DNA of 40,885 nucleotides, from the NCBI GenBank assembly GCA_947259395.1, contig CAMYMN010000016.1, forward strand, positions 1-40,885, given 5' to 3'. A program made the position numbers and the translations under genes. Shown one piece after another: positions 1-9,600 of the stretch; the stretch's first letter is position 1, and each line of letters starts with the position of its first letter. Under the pieces are notes generated by a model. That model did no database searches and had not been told where the DNA came from. It was given only the letters and a program-made list of their open reading frames with translations. This DNA comes from an uncultured Gammaproteobacteria bacterium. GTDB taxonomy: Bacteria; Pseudomonadota; Gammaproteobacteria; Arenicellales; JAANXG01.

Positions 1-203
1 CTGATCTGTTTACACACCTCAAAGCCGTCTTGATCCGGCAGCATGACGTCCAATATCACCAGGTCAACATCTTCAGCTTCCAGGCGTTTCATACCATCGG
101 CGGGGTGCAGTTCATTGACGAGGTCTAGATCAAACTTTCGAAAGTACTGCCGTAATGGCTCGGCCAGTCCCTCGTCGTCGTCTATGAGCAGTATCGTGGC
201 CAT
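1..203 (-). CDS. OmpR-type response regulator, receiver domain (3' end beyond the window)
   Basis: The minus-strand reading frame starts with ATG at 203 and runs off the left edge. The 67 visible residues form the first half of a CheY-like receiver domain. An acidic pocket DDD lies at residues 8-10, and the phosphoacceptor is Asp52 in LVILDVMLPDQDG. In the family a sensor kinase phosphorylates this Asp and the C-terminal part binds DNA, but that part is not visible. The gene lies downstream of, and codes in the same direction as, the Spy/CpxP-like gene at 410-907, with a hairpin between them. That suggests a CpxR-like envelope-stress regulator. Assignment to CpxR rather than another OmpR-family member is inference from the neighbour. 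Confidence 0.85.
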   Translation of the reverse strand, partial: MATILLIDDDEGLAEPLRQYFRKFDLDLVNELHPADGMKRLEAEDVDLVILDVMLPDQDGFEVCKQI

Positions 204-360
204 GCAAGGGGCTTAACAAAATCGCATCGGTGACTCGCAAATTCACGAATCTAAGATTTGCTAACTTCAATAGTTAGTGCTCGCGAGTGTATCAGAACTG
301 AGTATCGCCAAACCTGGGGAACCAATCTACAGCTAAAAGTAAAATCGCTAACGTTACGCG

Positions 361-385
361 GTCCACCGGCCACTGGCCGGTGGAC
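361..385. promoter_or_regulatory. Perfect 11-bp hairpin between spy-like gene and response regulator
   Basis: gtccaccggcc and ggccggtggac pair perfectly across a three-base loop. The hairpin lies just after the stop of the Spy/CpxP-like gene and before the response regulator, both on the minus strand. No T-run follows on either strand, so a classical intrinsic terminator is doubtful. It may instead trim or stabilise the spy-like mRNA so that the first gene is expressed more strongly than the regulator. Confidence 0.5.
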
Positions 386-409
386 TGTGCCTGCATTTAG
401 GGACGATGG

Positions 410-907
410 CTAGCGCCCCCAATGGTGTCCGCGCGATGCCATCCGCTGTTCAAACCACTCGCTAACTTGATGCTTTTGCTCGGGCGTTAGACTATCCATG
501 AATGACGCTATGGCGGCGATTACCTCGGGAGCGCGCTGTTCCATGATATGGACATTGCTGGTTACGAGCTCCAACGCCTTTTCTTGATCCAGATTCGGGG
601 ATTCGAGCAGCGCCAACATATTTTTTCTGCTCGCGCGCCGCTGGCGCCTGGTTTCGCGGCGCAGCTCGCGCATCTTGTCCATCGCCGCATCGAGTTGTGT
701 TTCTTGCTCCGCCGACAGTTCCAATTGATCGCTGAGACGTTCGATGAAATGACTGCCATGGTGTCCGCCAGTGTCACCACCGTGGTGGCCACCGCCATAG
801 TAACCGGCACCCATCGGGCCACCACCCCGATTGTGCGCCACGGCGGCACCCCCGAGAATAGCGGCGGCCACGACGCCCGAGAGCGCAATCTTGGTTGATT
901 TTTTCAT
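410..907 (-). CDS. Spy/CpxP family periplasmic chaperone-like protein
   Basis: This 165-residue protein starts with a Sec signal peptide (about residues 1-24, lysines then an Ala/Gly-rich core, AVA before the likely cleavage site). A Gly/His-rich stretch follows at about 28-53. The helical part carries the two hallmark LTxxQ-type motifs of the family, LSAEQ at 64-68 and LTPEQ at 140-144, separated by a very Arg-rich helix (about 80-95). Spy and CpxP form cradle-shaped dimers in the periplasm that bind unfolded proteins; CpxP also restrains the CpxA kinase. The Gly/His-rich insert is not typical of E. coli Spy and could bind metal, which is inference. A response regulator gene follows on the same strand, consistent with a stress circuit. 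Confidence 0.82.
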   Translation of the reverse strand: MKKSTKIALSGVVAAAILGGAAVAHNRGGGPMGAGYYGGGHHGGDTGGHHGSHFIERLSDQLELSAEQETQLDAAMDKMRELRRETRRQRRASRKNMLALLESPNLDQEKALELVTSNVHIMEQRAPEVIAAIASFMDSLTPEQKHQVSEWFEQRMASRGHHWGR

Positions 908-1120
908 AACATATGCTCCTACATGTTGTGTGATTTCGTGGATAAATCCTAATCCGATAGTGCGCGGTGTTCTTTACTGAACGGTAACTATTCGTATCAA
1001 TTTGTAACAAGGTTTTCTGTCCGGTAAGACTGTTCCTGGATGGTATACATCGATACGTCAGCGCGCCGGCGTAACAGTGCTTACATGTATTTAAGAAGCT
1101 ACAAACCGGGCATTCACGAA

Positions 1121-1522
1121 CTATTGTTGGCGTTTTCTTTTTCGCATCGCGCGCCGGTCTCGGGGTGAGGGTAGTTCCCGGTCGTAAATGATCTGCGCTG
1201 CCATAGTGCGCCGCTCGCCGGCGATGCGCGCTCGCTCGATGGCACTGGCCTCGTGTTCGGTATAGAGTTTTGCTGCCTGTGTTGCCGGGCCTCTTTTATT
1301 AGATAAGGCATCGATACGCACTGCCCAAGTATACGCACCGCGTCGAATTTCGAGCTCATCGCCAACGGCCACCATTTTTGCCGATTTGGCGCGGCCGCCG
1401 TTGACGCGTATCTTGCCACCCGTCACTGCTGCCGACGCGAGTTGACGGGTTTTAAAAAATCTAGCGGCCCACAACCACCGATCCAGTCGCACAGTTTCTT
1501 GTTTAAGCCCGCTGTCCGCCAT
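1121..1522 (-). CDS. hslR: Heat shock protein 15 (Hsp15), S4-domain RNA-binding protein
   Basis: The 133-residue length matches Hsp15. An S4 RNA-binding domain occupies about residues 10-65, beginning with RLDRWLWAARFFKTR and including GGKIRVNG and VAVGDELEIRRG. The C-terminus is strongly basic (RDRRAMRKRKRQQ), as in the family. E. coli Hsp15 binds free 50S subunits carrying a stalled nascent chain and helps recycle them after heat shock. Start ATG at 1522 gives the expected N-terminus. The gene is isolated, with no obvious operon partner; upstream lies the repeat-bearing intergenic region. Confidence 0.88.
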   Translation of the reverse strand: MADSGLKQETVRLDRWLWAARFFKTRQLASAAVTGGKIRVNGGRAKSAKMVAVGDELEIRRGAYTWAVRIDALSNKRGPATQAAKLYTEHEASAIERARIAGERRTMAAQIIYDRELPSPRDRRAMRKRKRQQ

Positions 1523-1789
1523 TACTCAACGATTACCAAGGATCAGAATACAAACTGTATCCATTCATTATGATGCATCAGAAACAAGTTCCAGGAGGTT
1601 TCGTCCCTATCTTATTATCTGCAGAAACTCGAACCTAATCTGAGAGGTTGTCGGTGCAGTCTAAACCTGATCGGACATCTAGCCCGCCAATTTCACCATG
1701 GCGGCCTGCCGGTATGCTTGCCAAGCAACTCGCAAACTCAGAAGTGTCGATTTTCGGGGCACGGGGCCACGGGTCGGTCCGGTGAATAC

Positions 1790-1957
1790 GGGGACAGTTT
1801 ACTTATCTGTGCATAATCTCGCCGACGGACTACTCATCTATCACCGATGATACCGACGAAGATCAGTTCCGTTAATCAACGATCCAACATATCCACAGAT
1901 AAGTAAACTGTCCCCGGAATACCGGACAACATATCCACAGTTAAGTAAACTGTCCCC
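1790..1957. repeat. Three copies of a ~22-bp ggggacagtttactta repeat (REP/MITE-like)
   Basis: The sequence ggggacagtttacttatc... at 1790-1811 recurs as its exact reverse complement at 1894-1915. A third copy at 1936-1957 is in the same orientation as the second and has one changed base (cacagtt instead of cacagat). The first two copies therefore form inverted ends of a segment of about 126 bp. From memory, similar ggggacag...-type motifs occur in many proteobacterial genomes near Y1 (REP-associated) transposase genes. No transposase is present here, so this would be a non-autonomous remnant. Confidence 0.65.
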
Positions 1958-2128
1958 CGAACACAACACCCCGAACACAACATCGTCTTTTTTGCCGATA
2001 GACGTCATCGCGCGGCTGGGCGCTAGCGATGAAGGGGGGCACCACCCGCCGAACGGTGGCGCCGACTGTATTCCCTAGGACACAGGTCGGTTTATACTTC
2101 GCTAAACTCCCAGATGCCATCAATACTG

Positions 2129-2150
2129 GGCGGCGGAGCCAGCCGCCGCC
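2129..2150. promoter_or_regulatory. GC-rich 8-bp hairpin in the GST leader
   Basis: ggcggcgg and ccgccgcc pair perfectly across a six-base loop. The hairpin ends 13 bases before the Shine-Dalgarno core ggag at about 2165-2168 of the GST gene, with no T-run. It could affect translation or mRNA stability of the GST/VOC pair; this is inference from position only. Confidence 0.35.
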
Positions 2151-2176
2151 GACACAGAGAGACAGGAGAAACAACC

Positions 2177-2857
2177 ATGAAGCTCTATATGCACCCCGTG
2201 TCCATGACCAGTCGACCAGTCCGTTTGTTGATCGCCGAGAACAACGTCGGCGTCGAAGAGCAGTTGGTCGATCTGTTTACCGGCGAGCACACCCACGGAG
2301 CGTACGCTGCCATCAACCCGAACAAGCTGGTTCCCGTGCTCGAGGACGGTGACTTTCGGCTCACCGAATGTTCGGCCATTCTCAAGTACCTCGCCGACAA
2401 GTTCGATCTGCCCAGTTACCCTAAGGGTCTGCAACAGCGGGCGCGGGTCAATGAGAGAATGGACTGGTTCAACACGCAGTTCTATCGTGAGTTCGGTTAC
2501 GGCCTGAACTACCCGCAGCTGTTCCCGCACCACAAGCGCCCCACCGATGAGGTGCAAAAAGCGACGCTCGCGTGGGGCAAAGAGCAGGCCGAGGGTTGGC
2601 TCGAGATCCTAGATAAGCACTTGATCGGGCCGAACCAGCAGTACCTGTGCGGCGACGAGTTGACGATCGCCGACTACTTGGGAGTGTGCCTGATCACGCT
2701 GGGCGAGATCACGCGCTGCGAGTTCTCTGCATACCCGAATGTCTCGCGCTGGATCGCAAACATGAAGCAACTCAAGAGCTGGAACGAGGTCAACGAGGCG
2801 CTCTACGGCCTCGTCGACCAGCTCAAGGACCAACCGTTTGAGGCCATCGGCGCATGA
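2177..2857 (+). CDS. Glutathione S-transferase family protein
   Basis: This is a 226-residue cytosolic GST. The start at 2177 is chosen because an aggag Shine-Dalgarno lies eight bases upstream and the protein then opens with the typical beta strand MKLYMHPVS. The thioredoxin-fold half covers about residues 1-80, with candidate catalytic serines at 9 and 12, the cis-proline loop NPNKLVPVLEDGD at 47-59 and the glutathione-binding ECSAI at 64-68. The helical half shows the N-capping motif TIADY at 163-167. The Ser-type site suggests a theta-like class. Its stop overlaps the start of the VOC gene by four bases, so the two are translationally coupled. Substrate unknown; coupling to a glyoxalase-fold protein suggests a shared detoxification or degradation step. 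Confidence 0.88.
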   Translation: MKLYMHPVSMTSRPVRLLIAENNVGVEEQLVDLFTGEHTHGAYAAINPNKLVPVLEDGDFRLTECSAILKYLADKFDLPSYPKGLQQRARVNERMDWFNTQFYREFGYGLNYPQLFPHHKRPTDEVQKATLAWGKEQAEGWLEILDKHLIGPNQQYLCGDELTIADYLGVCLITLGEITRCEFSAYPNVSRWIANMKQLKSWNEVNEALYGLVDQLKDQPFEAIGA

Positions 2858-3345
2858 TCAAGGGACTGCACCACAACGCCTATCGTTGCCGCGACTCGGA
2901 ACAGACCCGGAAGTTCTACGAGGACTTCCTCGGATTACCGTTGGTCAACGCGTTCGAGATCAAGGAAACAAAGAGCGGTCGCAGCACCCATACGCTGCAC
3001 TCGTTCTACGCGATGAACGACGGGTCGTGCCTCGCATTCTTCGAAACCTTCGACCTGCCCTTTGAGTTCAAGGAACAGCACGACTTCGACCTGCACATCG
3101 CGCTGGAAGTGCCGCCCGAGGACTTGAAAGTATGGCTCGATAAGGGCAAGCAGGCTGGAATCGAGACGCGCGGCATCGCCGATCACCAGTTCATCGACTC
3201 AATCTACTTTCGCGACCCGAACGGATACGTCATTGAACTGACGGCCAAGCGGGATAATCACGACGAGGCGATGAACCCGGCAAAGAACGGCGCGCGAGCA
3301 AACCTGGACGCGTGGCAGGCAACGAAGAGTAACTTCGCAACGTAA
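2854..3345 (+). CDS. VOC (glyoxalase/dioxygenase superfamily) protein
   Basis: This 163-residue vicinal oxygen chelate protein has two beta-alpha-beta-beta-beta modules. Candidate metal ligands, by position in the fold, are His7 (in GLHHNAY), Glu64 (FFE), His81 (DLHIAL) and Glu128 (GYVIEL). The closing motif FRDPNGYVIEL at 119-129 is characteristic. VOC enzymes include glyoxalase I, extradiol dioxygenases and fosfomycin-type thiol transferases, all using a bound metal. The start overlaps the GST stop as ATGA, so it is co-translated with that gene. The tail after about residue 133 is polar and beyond the core. Which VOC reaction it performs cannot be told from sequence. Confidence 0.85.
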   Translation: MIKGLHHNAYRCRDSEQTRKFYEDFLGLPLVNAFEIKETKSGRSTHTLHSFYAMNDGSCLAFFETFDLPFEFKEQHDFDLHIALEVPPEDLKVWLDKGKQAGIETRGIADHQFIDSIYFRDPNGYVIELTAKRDNHDEAMNPAKNGARANLDAWQATKSNFAT

Positions 3346-3594
3346 CGATATTGCCGACATCGTGACGTCGGCCATCGGCCATTAACGCAACGCAGGCACA
3401 ACGTCCGCCACATAGTGTGTAGCGGTGGTGTTCGTTGTCGATGTTACGTATTGGCGTATTAATACTGATCGCCCCATTATGAGCCACATGCACGTGGCTG
3501 ACGGATGACGTTCGAACAGGGTGATATCTGTATTAATAAAGTGATGCAATCGGCTGTGAGTAAAAAGCGCTTTGAGTCAGTCGCTGTACGTGGT

Positions 3595-4533
3595 TTATTC
3601 CACGCAGGCAAAATCGGCAATCTGGCGTGCGACTTTGCCGGTGTGCACATGGTGCGGAGCATGGCCTGTTTCGGGTAACTCGCTCAACACTGCCTGCGGC
3701 AGCAAATCGATGAGGCGATCGGCATGATTCCAGGCCGGCACGGTGTCATCCGCATGGCCGTGGATCATCAGCAGGGGCTGGTCGATTTTTGTGTACTGCT
3801 TGCTTTGTTGTTCCAGAAAAGCGCTCAGCAAACGGACGTCGCGACCATTAATAGTGAATTGCGAAGGCCGCAACACGAGATCGACACCGGTGCGTTGACG
3901 ATAGTCCGGTGATGGCCAATTGGGCAGGAACGCCGCGGCAATCATATTATCCATCAGAATGCGGCCGGCGGGCATGAGCGCCAGGCGCGCGAATAGCTGC
4001 CCAACCACGGGAATATCGGCTACATGGTTCGACCAAGCCACACCACCTTGCCAATGATATGCGGCGCCACTTAACAGCACCCCACCCGTGACCTCACGCG
4101 GAAACTTGAGCAGGCCAGCCATCACCACCGCGCCGGCCCACGAGTGCCCAAGCCATACCGCGCGTTCAACACCCAGTTGTTGTAAGGCATCTTGAATAGC
4201 TATCGCCTGCTCTTCAGGGTTCATCCAGAACTGTTGCGGGTAAGTGGAATAACCGTGTCCGGGTCGATCGAAAGCGACGACTCGGCAATAGCGTGTCAGG
4301 GGATCGAATATGCTGGCGGTGAAGTCGCGCAGATTCGTGGTCGATCCATGAATGAGCACGATGGCCGGGCCGTTGCCAGCTTCGATATAGTGCAACTGAA
4401 ATCCATCCAACTGCACCTGATCGCCAATCGGGGGATACAGGGCCTCCAATCGGGACAACTCCCACCGGCTAAAAAGGAACAAGCCCGCAACTATTACCAA
4501 AACCGCGCAAAGGCTGACCAACACCCACTTCAC
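3595..4533 (-). CDS. Membrane-anchored alpha/beta hydrolase
   Basis: This 312-residue protein has one N-terminal membrane segment (about residues 3-22) followed by an alpha/beta-hydrolase fold. The oxyanion-hole HG is at 62-63 (LIHGST). The nucleophile is Ser131 in GHSWAG, the acid is Asp262 or Asp263 in HGHADDTVP, and the base is His291 in ETGHAPHH. A lid-like insertion lies between about 155 and 225. The complete triad argues for an active esterase, lipase or related hydrolase, probably facing the periplasm on its anchor. It is a single gene; its AT-rich upstream region (4534 onward) probably holds the promoter. The substrate is not predictable. Confidence 0.87.
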   Translation of the reverse strand: MKWVLVSLCAVLVIVAGLFLFSRWELSRLEALYPPIGDQVQLDGFQLHYIEAGNGPAIVLIHGSTTNLRDFTASIFDPLTRYCRVVAFDRPGHGYSTYPQQFWMNPEEQAIAIQDALQQLGVERAVWLGHSWAGAVVMAGLLKFPREVTGGVLLSGAAYHWQGGVAWSNHVADIPVVGQLFARLALMPAGRILMDNMIAAAFLPNWPSPDYRQRTGVDLVLRPSQFTINGRDVRLLSAFLEQQSKQYTKIDQPLLMIHGHADDTVPAWNHADRLIDLLPQAVLSELPETGHAPHHVHTGKVARQIADFACVE

Positions 4534-5520
4534 ATCGCGACCTCACGCTCGCTTTATGCGATCAAGCCATCAAATTCGATTGATTTATACATTTGCAATT
4601 TACTATAGGCAACATTCAAAACGCCTTTTCTATTAACTCAAAGATGCAACATGATTCAACCACCCTAGAACATCACGTTAATACTTTATCCTGAACGATG
4701 GCTCTCATTAACGTTAACGACTCCGTAGGGTCGATCTTGGAATTACAGGATTTCTACAACGACGCCCATGCATGCATGTAAAGCAGACATGCTGGGTCTG
4801 TCCGGCAAGATCACATCATAATTGCAAGACCGTCAGATCAAATCCAATTTTTTCATGTGATCATCACCATTACTGTGATGCCGGCGCCTATTTTCGGCAC
4901 GTGCGCCCGCAATCGTTGAATCGGATGTAATGGACAGCGCTTACAGCGCTGACCGCTGCGGTTCAAGCCCGCCATTGACGCGGGTGTGATCGGACTGGTG
5001 CCGCGACGCCGGTGGGCTTCGAGATCGGGTGGCGTTGTCGATTGCGAAGATTCCGCCTGCTGGTGGCGGCCATGGCAACGGGTGCCGCACCCGTTGTGGG
5101 CCCGGATGCGCAGGGGGAAACCCGTACATGGCATCAAGGCGGCAAGGATAAAGAGCTGATGTCGTGTGGAATAGCAGATTCGACCACTGTACGGTTCTGC
5201 TCTGTGCCTGCGTATGTGCCTATCCTGGCGCTGGTTCGGTCGCACGCGCCGGCACTGACGCCTCATTCAACGCATAGTTACCGCTATGCAATTCGTTCCA
5301 TCGCGGCGTCCACACGCCTTATCCGTTCGCAATCGTCCGGGATCTTCGGCGCGATAACGGGTTAAGTACCAGGGTCGATCTCACCGCAGCCAACCGCGGA
5401 TAATACTGTCACCCATGCCTGGCGCCGTTGTTTTGCCCCGGAAGTGGTATGATTCAGTCGGGAACTTCACGAGTAATTCCCTTTCGAATACAGTCCACGA
5501 ATCAGGTTTCATACTCACGC
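4534..5520. other. ~1-kb gene-poor region
   Basis: The first part (about 4560-4870) is AT-rich and probably carries the hydrolase promoter. It includes small palindromes such as gttaac at about 4710 and an atgcatgcatg run near 4770. The rest is GC-rich. The open frames on both strands (4853-5266 minus, 5012-5365 plus) overlap each other, are low in hydrophobic structure and match no family I know. I see no RNA gene. A decayed gene cannot be excluded. Confidence 0.5.
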
Positions 5521-6597
5521 ATGGTATTTCGTTGGGTACTCTCTGTCGCTACGGTCTTTGTGTTGCTGCCGGCGCCGGCATGGGGCCAGTCTGAACAAAC
5601 ATCGCCTGGCGGGCCACCACCCGCATTAGTGAAGGTGGCAATAGCCACACAGATGCACATGGCGCCTTCGGTGTGGTTGCCGGGCTCTATCGTCAGCCGT
5701 GATGATGCGCGGGTGGCGGCGGAGGTAGACGGTCGGCTGGTTAGTGTCGCCGAGGTGGGTAGCCGCGTCAGCACCGGTGATCCGCTGGCGGGCATTGACG
5801 ACACCGAACTCAAGATTCTCAAGGCCGAGGCCGAGGCGGTGGTGCTGCGCGATCGCGCAAAACGGCAGTACGCCGAGCAGGAGTTTGCGCGTCTCAAGAG
5901 GCTGACCGCAAAAGGGCTGGTCACCAAGAGCCGGTTGGATCAAGCGCGGGCGGAGCGTGACGCGGCTCACGGTGAGTGGCAAGTCGCAAACGCGCGGCTG
6001 GATGGGGCGCAGGATCGCCTGAACGACACCATAATCGCGGCGCCATTTTCCGGCGTTGTCGCGGAGCGTTATCGCCGTGTCGGTGAACGCGTGAGCGCCG
6101 GTGACGAGGTGGTACGTCTGGTTAGCCCGGAGTCATTAGAGGCCCAGGTGCGCATACCGCCGGCGAGCCTGCCGCACGTTACCCTCGGTACCGAGGTGCA
6201 GGTACGCGCGAACCCATCGCAGAGTCATGCGCAAGTGCGTTCCGTGGTACCCATAGGAGACGATCGCTCGCGGCTGTACGATGTGCGCCTGACATTGCAG
6301 GACGTGCATTGGCCCGCCGGCACTACCGTAAGGGTTTCGGTGCCAACGGCAACACCCAAGCAGGTGGTCGCGGTACCGCGTGATGCGCTGGTTTTGAGAT
6401 CATCCGGTGTGTCGGTGTTTCGGGTTGGTGAAGATGGAAAAGCGCAGCTCATACGCGTAGACACCGGGCTCGCCGAGGGCGATATGATTGAGGTGATCGG
6501 TAATATCAATCCGGGTGATCAGGTTATCACTCGCGGTGGCGAGCTATTGCGCCCGGGTCAGGCACTGAAAATCATGCCGGAACCGGCACCACAGTGA
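5521..6597 (+). CDS. RND efflux periplasmic adaptor subunit (membrane fusion protein)
   Basis: From ATG 5521 this is a 358-residue secreted adaptor. A signal peptide covers about residues 1-22. The first lipoyl/barrel-sandwich half is at about 65-95 (AEVDGRLVSVAEVGSRV), an alpha-helical hairpin at about 98-170 is rich in Ala, Glu and Arg, and the second lipoyl half is at about 171-200 (IIAAPFSGVVAERY). A beta-barrel and membrane-proximal domain follow. The adaptor links an inner-membrane RND pump to an outer-membrane channel. ATG 5449 has a better Shine-Dalgarno (ggaag) and would add 24 residues before the signal peptide; 5521 is preferred because it gives a normal-length signal. The permease begins four bases after the stop. 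Confidence 0.87.
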   Translation: MVFRWVLSVATVFVLLPAPAWGQSEQTSPGGPPPALVKVAIATQMHMAPSVWLPGSIVSRDDARVAAEVDGRLVSVAEVGSRVSTGDPLAGIDDTELKILKAEAEAVVLRDRAKRQYAEQEFARLKRLTAKGLVTKSRLDQARAERDAAHGEWQVANARLDGAQDRLNDTIIAAPFSGVVAERYRRVGERVSAGDEVVRLVSPESLEAQVRIPPASLPHVTLGTEVQVRANPSQSHAQVRSVVPIGDDRSRLYDVRLTLQDVHWPAGTTVRVSVPTATPKQVVAVPRDALVLRSSGVSVFRVGEDGKAQLIRVDTGLAEGDMIEVIGNINPGDQVITRGGELLRPGQALKIMPEPAPQ

Positions 6598-6601
6598 AGT
6601 T

Positions 6602-9600
6602 ATGAGCCCGACACGCCTTGCGCTCTCCAATCCGGTTGCGGTCGTGGTCGCAGTTTTGTTGGTGCTGTTGTTTGGGACCATCAGCCTGTCGCGATTACCG
6701 ATTCAATTGACGCCCAATATCGAGAAACCCGAAATCACCATCCGCCAGACCTGGCGGGCGGCGGCTCCGGAGGAAGTCGAGGCGGACTTAGTCGAGGCCC
6801 AGGAAGAGGTGTTTCGCGGCCTGCCCGGGGTGACCAAGATCGTCTCCAAGGCCAGCCGCGGTCAATCCGAAATCACCTTGACCTTTGATGTGGACACGAG
6901 CTTGGAGCGTAATCTTCTCGAGGTCCTCAATCGACTGAACCGTGTGGCGAGTTATCCGGAAGACGCGGATGAGCCGGTCATCAGCGCGGTGGGCGGTGAC
7001 AGCCGGGCCATCGCATGGTTTATCGTCAAGACGTCGCCAGGCAACCCGCGCCGTATCGACAGCTATCAGGACTTTATCGAAGAGGTGGTGCAGTCACGGT
7101 TCGAACGCGTCCCCGGCGTCGCGCTGTCGCAAGTGTACGGCGGACGGGAAACTGAAATCCGCATTACCTTCGACCCCTATCGTGCCGCAAGCCTGGGCGT
7201 GGAGCTGCCGCGGGCCGCGCGCCTCGCCGGCAGCAGTAAGGACGCATCAGGAGGGTTTACCGATGTTGGCAAGCGCCGTTACACGCTGCGGTTTGCGGGT
7301 ACTTATCCGGTCGAGGAGCTCCAAGAGATGGTCATCGAATGGCGACAGGGACGCCCCATCCAATTGCGGGATGTTGCCAAGGTGGAGGCGCGTCTGGTGG
7401 ACCGCGACAGTTTTGTCACTACCAACGGCCGCAATTCCATCGCCGTGAACGCCCACCGCGAGCAGGGTGTGAACGTGCTGGAAGTGATGGCCGGCCTGCG
7501 CAAAGCGGTCACTGAACTGCGCGAGGGCCCGTTGCAACGCGCCGATCTCACCATCGAGCAAGTGTACGACGAGACCACTTACATTGATCGCTCCATCGAG
7601 ATGCTGCGTAATAACCTATTGTTGGGGATGGCCCTGGCTATCGGTGTGCTGTGGTGGTTTTTGCGCAAATTTCGCGCCACATTAATGGTGGCGGTAGCCA
7701 TTCCACTTTCTCTATTCGTCGCGTTCATGTTCATGGATGCGATGGGACGCACCCTGAATGTGATCTCATTAGCTGGATTGGCGTTTGCCGTCGGCATGGT
7801 TCTGGATGCCAGTATCGTGGTACTGGAAAACATACTGCGACTGCGGGAACAAGGAGAAACGCCGTCGCAAGCGGCGGAGCGCGGTGCGATCCAGGTGTGG
7901 GGTGCACTATTGGCGTCTACCGCGACGACGGTGGCGATCTTTTTACCGGTGGTGTTCCTGGAGAACGAGATCGGCCAGTTGTTTGGCGACCTGGCGTTGA
8001 CCATCGCGGCAGCCATCGTCGCCTCGCTGGTCATCGCGTTAACCATCATTCCCACCGCCGCCAATCAGTTCATCCGCAGCAAAACGATCCAAGACCCGCA
8101 TCGCCACTGGTGGGATGCCGGGTGTCGGTTCATTATGGGGTTGACCGCCACGCGCGGCCGCAGGTGGTTTTGGATCGCGGCGCTGTTATCGTTACCGGTA
8201 TTAATCGCCTATGTGTTGATTCCGAAGGCGGATTATCTACCCGAGGGCAATCGTAATTTGGTGTTTGCATTCATTGTTCCGCCGCCGGGCTCAAGCGTCG
8301 AATATATCGAAAAGGAGATGGGGCAGATACTGGAAGATCGACTAAAACCGTATATGACCGGCGACACAGAACCCAAGGTCAAGTACTACTTTTTTGTGAC
8401 CTTTTCCCGCGGCACGTTTATGGGTGCGCGCACCGAGGACCCGGAGCGGACCGCCGAACTGGTGGCGGTGGTCAACGAGGTCGTCGCCGGCTTCCCGGAC
8501 ACCATTGCGTTCGCCAGACGCGCGTCTTTGTTTGGTGGGCTGTCCGGGGGTAACACCGTAGAGGTAGACATCCAATCACGAAGCGTACCGGAACTGCTGC
8601 GGGCAGCGCTGATAGGGCTTGGTGCGATTAACAAAGTGCTGCCCGGTTCCCGGGTACGGCCGCTGCCGGGTGTCGTGCTTGCCGAGCCGGAACTGCGCTT
8701 GATTCCCGACGAGCGCCGCATCGCCGAGGCCGGGTGGGATCGCAGCATCATGTCGTCGGTGATTCGTGCCTTGGGTGATGGCTTGTTTGTCGGCGATTAT
8801 TTCGACGGCGAAAAACGACGCGACATTATTCTTCGCGCCGAGCCGTGGGGTACTCCGGAGGAATTGGCGGCTATTCCGTTGGCGACGCCGGGCAGCGGTA
8901 TCGTTCCGGTCGGCGAGCTGGTTCAGGTGAAACGCACAGCTGGGCCCAATGAAATTCGCCGCGTGAACCGTCGTCGTACAGTCACGTTGCAGGTCACACC
9001 CCCTGAGGGAATGGCATTAGAGAACGTGATCACCACGCTGCGGGAGAAGGCGGAGCCGATAATTAAAAATGCGTTGCCCGAGGACGGTGTGATCAGCTAC
9101 TCTGGATCCGCGGACAAGCTCGATGTTGCCATCCAAACGATGAGTGGCACGTTTATTCTGGCGATCGTGATTTTGTACTTGTTGATCAGCGCCCTGTTCC
9201 GTTCTTTCATTGACAGTCTGCTGGTGATACTGGTCATCCCGCTTGCCACCGTAGGGGGCGTTGCGGCCATCGAACTGGTGGATATCATTGTCCCTCAGCC
9301 CATGGACTTACTGACAATGATTGGTTTCATCATTTTGCTCGGGCTGGTGGTCAACAATGCGATCCTTTTGGTGCATCAAACGCGCGCTGCGGAGCGTGAA
9401 GGGACCCCCCGTCGCCAGGCGGTTGAGCAGGCCGTGCGCGTGCGGCTGCGGCCGATTCTTATGAGCACGTTGACCAGCTTATTCGGTATGTTGCCATTGC
9501 TGGTCAATCCTGGCGCTGGCAGTGAGTTGTACCGGGGACTGGCGGCAGTGATTGTCGGCGGCCTGAGTGTGAGCACGATATTCACCCTGATCCTGCTTCC

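Larger units (their letters stand above)
1523..2176. other. Intergenic region with short inverted and direct repeats; no convincing gene
   Basis: Some 650 bases between Hsp15 and the GST gene. It holds the three copies of the ggggacagtttactta-type repeat annotated separately, a near-tandem 13-bp repeat (1956-1968 and 1970-1982, cccgaacacaaca) and a GC-rich hairpin in the GST leader. Open frames here have no recognisable family and run through the repeats, so I do not call a gene. Confidence 0.6.

Noticed and set aside
1941-2174. 77-codon minus-strand frame upstream of the GST gene
   Set aside because: It runs through repeat copies and the GST leader hairpin; no family features.
4964-4985. 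tRNA T-arm-like sequence (gcggttcaagcccgc)
   Set aside because: No matching acceptor, D or anticodon stem lies at the proper distance upstream.
4853-5365. Overlapping open frames on both strands in the gene-poor region
   Set aside because: Compositions are Arg/Pro/Ser-rich with no domain or plausible start signal, and the two frames exclude each other.
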